Below, in pieces: positions 5,838 through 9,981 of a stretch of 9,981 nucleotides of DNA. Location: contig JADFOU010000055.1 of the NCBI GenBank assembly GCA_022562655.1, positions 1-9,981 on the forward strand, read 5' to 3'. The DNA comes from a candidate division TA06 bacterium (GTDB taxonomy: Bacteria > Hydrothermota > DG-26 > E44-bin18 > JADFOU01). Position 1 is the first letter of the stretch, and each line of letters begins with the position of its first letter. Under the pieces are notes generated by a model. That model made no database searches and was not told the DNA's origin. It was given only the letters and a program-made list of their open reading frames with translations. The position numbers and the translations under genes are program-made.

Positions 5838-7178
5838 CTATTTTACCAGATTCTCGGGTAGTTCGGGAACAAGGGTAGCTACAGTGCGATTCTTCTCCGT
5901 GAAGAACTCCTTTGCGGTCTCCATGATATCCTCTTTCGTCACTCCCCTCATTTTCTCCACCACTTCATTTACCATCTCATAAGAGCCCAAAACATTGATC
6001 CACCCAATGGTGAAGGCTTGACGGAGAACCGATTCCTGATCAAAAATGAATTCAGTCACCTCTTGATTGATCGCCTTCTTCAATTCCCGGTCGGAGACAG
6101 GTTCCTTCTTTAACTTTTCTATCTCCTCATAGACTATCTTCTCTAAATCCTCTCCTGTGTGACCGGTGCTCACCATACTCCAGAGGAGGAAGAGACCCGG
6201 ATCGATACGAAGATCTGCTTCACCATAGACATGGGTAGCGATCTGCTCCTCATAGACCAATCGTTGATAGAGTCGTGAACTCTCCCCACTTGCGAGGATT
6301 CGAGATATGACCTGGAAGGTGGGGGCTTTCGGATGGGTGAATTCCGGGATATGATATGCAATGGCAACGACGGGAAGACGGGCTTCCCGATGAACCTCCA
6401 CTCGTTTCTCCCCCAACTGTTCAGGCTCCACCGTCCTTACAGAGGGTGGGGTCTCCCTCTTCTTGATCTTCCCAAAATATTTCTTTGCCAGACGGAGAGC
6501 TTCCTTCTCCTCTACATCTCCCACAACGACAAGAGTGAGATTACTGGGTGAATAGTAGGATTGGAAGTAAGTCTCCAGATCTTCCACAGTCAAATTATCC
6601 AGATCGCTCATCCACCCGATCACAGGGGAGCCATAGGGATGAGCCTTGAAGGCGGTCGCTTGTAACTCTTCATAGAGACGATCCTGGGGGTCGTTCTCTC
6701 CCAGACGCCTTTCTTCCTTCACTACATCCCGTTCTGGCAAGAACTCCCGGAATACGGGACGGGTGAAGCGATCCCCTTCTAAATCAAAGGCCAGTTCGAT
6801 CTGGGAGGAGGGGAGAATGGAGTAGTAGGCGGTCATATCGTTGGAAGTGAAAGCATTGTCGATCCCCCCATGGCGTTGGATTATTTCTGAATACTCCTCC
6901 GGACCCCTCTTCTTCGTCCCTTTGAACATCATATGTTCCAAAACATGAGAGACCCCCGAAATCCCGGGACGCTCATTTCTCGATCCTGCCCGACACCAGA
7001 CCTGAACCGTGACGACAGGAACGGCGTGATCTTCTAAAATGAGAACTTGAAGGCCATTTTTCAAGTGATGTTCCTTGATGTCAAGGCGATGCCCTTCTTG
7101 TGCAAGAAGACGAGGGGTGATGAAGAAGAAAATTATAAACAACCCCACCCATAAAACGATTTGAAATCTCCTTTTCAT
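5838..7178 (-). CDS. M16B zinc metallopeptidase, catalytic subunit, exported (446 aa)
   Basis: This is a pitrilysin/insulinase-family peptidase of the short (about 450 aa) M16B type. A signal peptide covers residues 1-26 (a basic MKRR, then a long hydrophobic run to LLA/QEG), so the enzyme is predicted to be periplasmic. The inverted zinc site HVLEH is at 78-82 in GVSHVLEHMMFKGT, with the third ligand in VVKEERR (E155/E156) about 74 residues on, the normal spacing. NAFTSNDMTAYYS (108-120) is the conserved strand beside the active site. The family degrades peptides, or processes exported ones, inside a closed clam-shell chamber. Its partner gene follows after 15 bp. The open frame extends to an upstream ATG at 7232, but the internal ATG 7178 is chosen because AGGAGG lies exactly 6 bases before it and because it puts the signal peptide at the N-terminus. 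Confidence 0.94.
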   Translation of the reverse strand: MKRRFQIVLWVGLFIIFFFITPRLLAQEGHRLDIKEHHLKNGLQVLILEDHAVPVVTVQVWCRAGSRNERPGISGVSHVLEHMMFKGTKKRGPEEYSEIIQRHGGIDNAFTSNDMTAYYSILPSSQIELAFDLEGDRFTRPVFREFLPERDVVKEERRLGENDPQDRLYEELQATAFKAHPYGSPVIGWMSDLDNLTVEDLETYFQSYYSPSNLTLVVVGDVEEKEALRLAKKYFGKIKKRETPPSVRTVEPEQLGEKRVEVHREARLPVVAIAYHIPEFTHPKAPTFQVISRILASGESSRLYQRLVYEEQIATHVYGEADLRIDPGLFLLWSMVSTGHTGEDLEKIVYEEIEKLKKEPVSDRELKKAINQEVTEFIFDQESVLRQAFTIGWINVLGSYEMVNEVVEKMRGVTKEDIMETAKEFFTEKNRTVATLVPELPENLVK

Positions 7179-7184
7179 GCTCGC

Positions 7185-7190
7185 CCTCCT
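7185..7190 (-). promoter_or_regulatory. Strong Shine-Dalgarno AGGAGG that sets the catalytic M16 start
   Basis: A perfect AGGAGG (inside GAGGAGGG) sits 6 bases upstream of ATG 7178. It is the best ribosome-binding site in the window. It argues against the longer reading from ATG 7232, which would bury the hydrophobic signal sequence behind 18 extra residues and has no such site. Confidence 0.82.
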
Positions 7191-7240
7191 CAGAATTTCG
7201 AAAAATATGGATCCACAATTCGGGAAGATCAATTTTTAAT

Positions 7241-7600
7241 TTATCCGCCTTTGGCGGATTGCTTTTTCGATTTTGATTTCTCCTCTTCCATCCTCTCGAT
7301 TTCTTGAATCAACTTCTCCACCGTCTCCCGGTCCTGAAGGAGGATGGCAAATTCGGAGTAGGCTTGAAAGGAAAAAATGGAACGGATGATGGGTTCGAAG
7401 AAGATCATTGCCTGACTCCCTAAGAAATTCAATGGTTTTACCGATTCTAAAAAGAAGATGGCGGGAGCCGTAAGGCGTCTCTCCACAATCCCCTTTGCCA
7501 AGGTCTCGAAGAGAACCTTTTTCCGTTCCGGCGGGATTTCATCCGGACTGACGATCTCCTGATCCGGATTCCCAAATGCATTTTTCAAAAAATCGAACAT
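7241..7600 (-). CDS. Conserved-looking small protein of unknown function (119 aa)
   Basis: I do not recognise a named family with certainty. The protein starts MFDFLKNAFGNPDQE. It has a charged segment with EIPPERKKVLFETLAKGIVERR (residues about 21-42, helical). Then comes a long hydrophobic and aromatic stretch, APAIFFLESVKPLNFLGSQ followed by AMIFFEPIIRSIFSF (about 45-78), and a highly charged helix rich in Glu and Lys at about 84-112. No signal peptide is seen. The hydrophobic part is broken by charged residues and prolines, so it is more likely an amphipathic membrane-associated or buried core than a true transmembrane helix. The gene stands between gcvPB and the M16 pair, with 62 bp to the M16 start. 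The last five residues (SAKGG) and the stop codon are supplied by a palindromic repeat, so the native C-terminus may have been replaced. No clear Shine-Dalgarno precedes ATG 7600. Coding character is good, function unknown. Confidence 0.78.
   Translation of the reverse strand: MFDFLKNAFGNPDQEIVSPDEIPPERKKVLFETLAKGIVERRLTAPAIFFLESVKPLNFLGSQAMIFFEPIIRSIFSFQAYSEFAILLQDRETVEKLIQEIERMEEEKSKSKKQSAKGG
7243..7259. repeat. ATCCGCC-ttt-GGCGGAT palindrome at the 3' end of the 119-residue gene
   Basis: Perfect 7-bp arms surround a 3-base loop. On the minus strand it encodes SAKGG and overlaps the first base of the TAA stop. There is no U-tract after it in the direction of the gene (AAATTAAAAATT follows), so it is a weak terminator at best. 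A near-identical element at 7644-7658 marks the other side of the same gene. Confidence 0.72.
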
Positions 7601-7643
7601 CTATGAGACAGTTAAATGGTGATTCTCTTACTGGGTGGTTTGG

Positions 7644-7658
7644 TCCGCCTTAGGCGGA
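7644..7658. repeat. TCCGCCT-t-AGGCGGA palindrome between gcvPB and the 119-residue gene
   Basis: Seven-base perfect arms around one central T. It shares TCCGCCT and GGCGGATT with the element at 7243-7259, and the following GGCGGATTCGA also recurs at 1370-1380 beside the C5T3 palindrome. It lies 44 bp from the upstream ATG 7600 and 29 bp past the gcvPB stop. No U-tract follows, so it is called a repeat, not a terminator. Confidence 0.68.
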
Positions 7659-7687
7659 TTCGATTCGGTTAAATAAGAACAATCATT

Positions 7688-9133
7688 CTATTTTCCATTG
7701 TATTTTACATCCAACTCCTTTGCTGCCCTCACTTCATCCAAGCGCCTGACGGGGGTGTTATGAGGGGCAGAGGTGAGGAGTTCCTGATGGGTCTCCGCCT
7801 CCTTGGCAATCTGAATCATCACCTGAATAAAATTGTCCAGACTCTCCTTCGACTCCGTCTCTGGGGGTTCGATCATTAAGGCTTCGTGAACGATCAGGGG
7901 AAAGTAGATGGTAGGAGCATGGAGACCAAAATCCAGAAGCCTCTTGGCGATGTCCAGAGTCCTCACGCCGAGTTTTCGCTGACGGTCTCCGGAGAAGACA
8001 CATTCATGCATGCAGTTCTGTTTGTAGGGAAGGTCATAGTAGGGTTCAAGGGACCGCATGAGATAGTTGGCATTGATGAGGGCATTCTCACTCACCCGCC
8101 TGAGCCCCTTCGCTCCTAACATTCGGATATAGGTATAGGCGCGAACAATGGCGAGAAAATTGCCATAAAAAATGTGCACCGGACCGATGGAGTCAGGTCT
8201 GTCCATACTGAGGGTATAACGATCCCCTATCTTTTCTATGGCAGGAACGGGAAAGAATGGGGCGAGTTCCTTCTGGACCCCGAGCCCCCCACCACCGGGT
8301 CCCCCACCCCCGTGTGGAACAGAGAAGGTCTTGTGGAGATTGAAATGGAGGATATCAAAGCCCATCTCCCCGGGCTTCACAAGACCCAAAAGACCGTTTA
8401 GATTGGCACCGTCGAGGTAGAGAAGACCCCCCTTCTCGTGAATCGTCTCGGCAATCTTCAGGATCTCCGACTCGAAGAGACCCAGGGTATTGGGATTGGT
8501 GAGAAAGAGAGCCGCTACCTCTGTATCCATCTCTTTTTTTAAATGCTCAAGATCGACAAGCCCTTTACAGTTCGACTCGATCTGGACAGTCCTGTACCCG
8601 CAGAGTGTGGCTGTGGCAGGGTTGGTTCCATGGGCAGAGTCGGGGATCAAAATTTTGGATCGAGGGTTGCCCTTCTTCGTGTGGTAGGCACGGATGATCA
8701 TCATCCCGGTCCATTCCGAATGGGCACCGGCGGCGGGCTGGAGGGTGACCTCATCCATTCCAGAGATCTCGCAGAGATACTGGGCCATCTCATAGTAAAG
8801 TCGTAAAGCCCCCTGGTGAGTCTCCTCTTGCTGGAGGGGGTGGAGGGAGGCGAACCCGGGATAGCGGATAATCTCCTCATTCACCTTGGGATTGTACTTC
8901 ATCGTGCAGGAGCCGAGGGGGTAGAATGCCTTATCCACATGGTGATTCAGGATTGAGAGATTGATAAAATGGCGAACCGCCTCGCTCTCACTCACTTCAG
9001 GGAGATTGGGTGGAGACACCCGAAGGAAATCCTTTGGGATAAGGTTCTCCGCCCCCTTTACCGGGACATCCGGTTCCGGAAAAAGATGCCCCCTTCTCCC
9101 CTCAGAGGAGCGTTCAAAGATTAATTTCTCCAT
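7688..9133 (-). CDS. gcvPB: Glycine dehydrogenase (decarboxylating) subunit 2, GcvPB (481 aa)
   Basis: This is the C-terminal-type half of the split P-protein of the glycine cleavage system. With GcvPA it decarboxylates glycine and passes the aminomethyl group to the lipoyl arm of GcvH in the cytoplasm. In autotrophs the same complex can run in reverse to make glycine. The PLP lysine is K268 in LHFNLHKTFSVPHGGGGPG (conserved), followed by the glycine-rich loop. DSAHGTNPATA is at 165-175 and the aspartate that pairs with the PLP ring nitrogen is in LYLDGANLNG (D241). FYPLGSCTMKYNPKVNE at 70-86 is the family signature. Length is normal for subunit 2 (about 480). The usual upstream neighbour gcvPA is missing: the gene before it is an unrelated MATE transporter and a separate promoter lies in the gap. 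Product assignment is near certain. Confidence 0.97.
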   Translation of the reverse strand: MEKLIFERSSEGRRGHLFPEPDVPVKGAENLIPKDFLRVSPPNLPEVSESEAVRHFINLSILNHHVDKAFYPLGSCTMKYNPKVNEEIIRYPGFASLHPLQQEETHQGALRLYYEMAQYLCEISGMDEVTLQPAAGAHSEWTGMMIIRAYHTKKGNPRSKILIPDSAHGTNPATATLCGYRTVQIESNCKGLVDLEHLKKEMDTEVAALFLTNPNTLGLFESEILKIAETIHEKGGLLYLDGANLNGLLGLVKPGEMGFDILHFNLHKTFSVPHGGGGPGGGGLGVQKELAPFFPVPAIEKIGDRYTLSMDRPDSIGPVHIFYGNFLAIVRAYTYIRMLGAKGLRRVSENALINANYLMRSLEPYYDLPYKQNCMHECVFSGDRQRKLGVRTLDIAKRLLDFGLHAPTIYFPLIVHEALMIEPPETESKESLDNFIQVMIQIAKEAETHQELLTSAPHNTPVRRLDEVRAAKELDVKYNGK

Positions 9134-9149
9134 ATTTTTAGAGCCTTTA

Positions 9150-9179
9150 AATATATACCCAAAAAGCGGTTATTGTCAA
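9150..9179 (-). promoter_or_regulatory. Sigma-70-like promoter for gcvPB
   Basis: A perfect -35 box TTGACA (9179-9174) is followed by an AT-rich -10 region. TATATT (9155-9150) lies at 18-bp spacing, or TATATA (9157-9152) at 16-bp spacing. Transcription would start near 9143, only about 10 bases before the gcvPB ATG at 9133, so the leader would be very short. No hairpin terminator was found between the MATE stop and this promoter. Confidence 0.62.
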
Positions 9180-9205
9180 GGAGAAAGAGAGAAGAAGGGC
9201 TTTCC

Positions 9206-9981
9206 TCACGACTCGGCTGGAAGGGAGAAAATACGGCTCTCATCCCCTTCTACCCTCCGCTCCTTCCATTTTCCCAGAAAGAACCACCCTCCGTTTAAAC
9301 CCGCTTCAAGGACATAGGCAAAGACCATCGCCCACCAGAGCCCCTTCACCCCCAAATGGGGTACTTTCGGCAGGAGGAAGGCAAGGAGGAAGAGGAGAAG
9401 AAGTTTGAGGAAGGAGATGACCATCGGAGGAGTGGTATTCCCCGCACCTCGGAAGACCCCATTGGCAGCGATTGCAAACCCGATGAAGAGAAGGGAGAGG
9501 GGAACGATTTTCAAGAATCCAACCCCAGATTGAATCACTCCCGGATCTTTTGTGAAGACCTCCATCAGGGGCTTTGCCAGGAGTGCGGTGAAGAAACCGA
9601 AGATCACCATCACCCCGCATGCCAATACAATCGCTTGGAGTCCGCAGCGCTCTGACCTCCCCACCTTTCGAGCTCCCAGATTCTGACCTACAAGGGTCGT
9701 GGTAGCGATCCCAATTGCAACGACAGGAAGGACCGCCATCAAAAGGATTCGAAACCCTATCCCTGCAGCCGCCAGGACTTCAGTCCCATACTCCGCTGTA
9801 AGCCGAAGGACCACCATCCGAACACCCCCCATCATCCCAAACTGAAGACCCACAGGAAGTCCGATGATGAGGAGGGTCTTCACAAGTGCAGGATTCAAAT
9901 TGAACCTCATTTTCGATAGCCGAAGAGACTTCCCTGTTTGCAGAACTCGAAAAGCGAAGAAAAAGGCAAAAACTTGTGAAA
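9206..9981 (-). CDS. MATE-family efflux transporter, C-terminal part (cut by right window edge)
   Basis: The frame is open from the right edge to TGA at 9208-9206, giving about 258 residues. Since MATE proteins are about 450 residues with 12 helices, roughly the second half (helices 7-12) is present. An internal Met at 9910 is not the start, because coding-like sequence (FAFFFAFRVLQTGKSLRLSK) continues upstream without a stop. Typical features are the IGLPVGLQFG helix start, VGQNLGARKVGRSER in the cytoplasmic loop, and GVFRGAGNTTPPM before the tenth helix. These inner-membrane antiporters export drugs or metabolites in exchange for Na+ or H+. The protein ends in a short charged tail. Nothing links it functionally to gcvPB, and the promoter in the 72-bp gap suggests they are separate transcription units. 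Confidence 0.92.
   Translation of the reverse strand, partial: SQVFAFFFAFRVLQTGKSLRLSKMRFNLNPALVKTLLIIGLPVGLQFGMMGGVRMVVLRLTAEYGTEVLAAAGIGFRILLMAVLPVVAIGIATTTLVGQNLGARKVGRSERCGLQAIVLACGVMVIFGFFTALLAKPLMEVFTKDPGVIQSGVGFLKIVPLSLLFIGFAIAANGVFRGAGNTTPPMVISFLKLLLLFLLAFLLPKVPHLGVKGLWWAMVFAYVLEAGLNGGWFFLGKWKERRVEGDESRIFSLPAES

Noticed and set aside
7178..7232. Eighteen-residue N-terminal extension of the catalytic M16 gene from ATG 7232
   Set aside because: The internal ATG 7178 has AGGAGG at ideal spacing and begins a normal signal peptide. The extension has neither.
7195..7236. Possible promoter TTGATC with TATT-like box upstream of the M16 pair
   Set aside because: Both boxes deviate from consensus and the spacing is ambiguous (17-19), so support is too weak to list as a feature.
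7243..7259. Intrinsic terminator for the 119-residue gene
   Set aside because: The stem is GC-rich but is followed by AAATTAAAAATT rather than a U-tract in the direction of transcription, and only 62 bp separate it from the next gene.

Overview
The window is about 10 kb of bacterial chromosome. All nine supported protein genes lie on the minus strand, so the direction of transcription is from high to low coordinates. Base composition is roughly 50% G+C or higher in most genes, with one clear AT-rich exception (348-1130). The gene content suggests an anaerobic or environmental Gram-negative bacterium, most likely of the deltaproteobacterial/Desulfobacterota type: a split glycine decarboxylase subunit (GcvPB), a GlmL/MutL-family ASKHA protein, a pair of exported M16B peptidases, and many short dispersed repeats of the sort seen in such genomes. 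The lineage is an inference from family resemblance and repeat style, not from a marker gene.

Layout in transcription order. (1) 9981-9206: C-terminal half of a MATE-family multidrug/cation antiporter, cut by the right edge. (2) 9133-7688: gcvPB, the catalytic PLP-binding subunit of glycine decarboxylase, preceded by a good sigma-70-like promoter and with no other gcv gene nearby. (3) 7600-7241: a conserved-looking 119-residue protein of unknown function. (4) 7178-5838 and 5822-4416: two exported M16B zinc-peptidase homologues 15 bp apart. The first keeps the HxxEH site and the second has lost it but keeps the C-domain Arg/Tyr pair, so they probably form an active/inactive heterodimer. (5) A 231-bp intergenic stretch filled with dispersed repeats. 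(6) 4184-2340: a GlmL/MutL-like ASKHA ATPase-fold protein. (7) 2270-1137: a 377-residue protein with a barrel-sandwich-like N-terminus and a KOW-like C-terminus, probably a partner of the GlmL-like protein. (8) 1130-348: an AT-rich SAM-dependent methyltransferase. (9) 304-1: the N-terminus of a GT2 glycosyltransferase, cut by the left edge.

The most striking feature is the density of short repeats and palindromes. Several lie inside genes without breaking the reading frame: a C5T3/A3G5 hairpin in the 377-residue protein, a heptamer array in the GlmL-like protein, a perfect 30-bp palindrome just after the signal peptide of the inactive M16 subunit, and a GGCGGAT palindrome that supplies the last residues and stop codon of the 119-residue protein. 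Related elements fill the intergenic gaps at 4196-4366, 2282-2337 and 7644-7658. They look like several families of small mobile or selfish elements tolerated in interdomain loops and at protein ends, comparable in principle to the Rickettsia palindromic elements.

No rRNA, tRNA, CRISPR array, transposase or phage gene was seen, and there is no gene-free stretch longer than about 230 bp.
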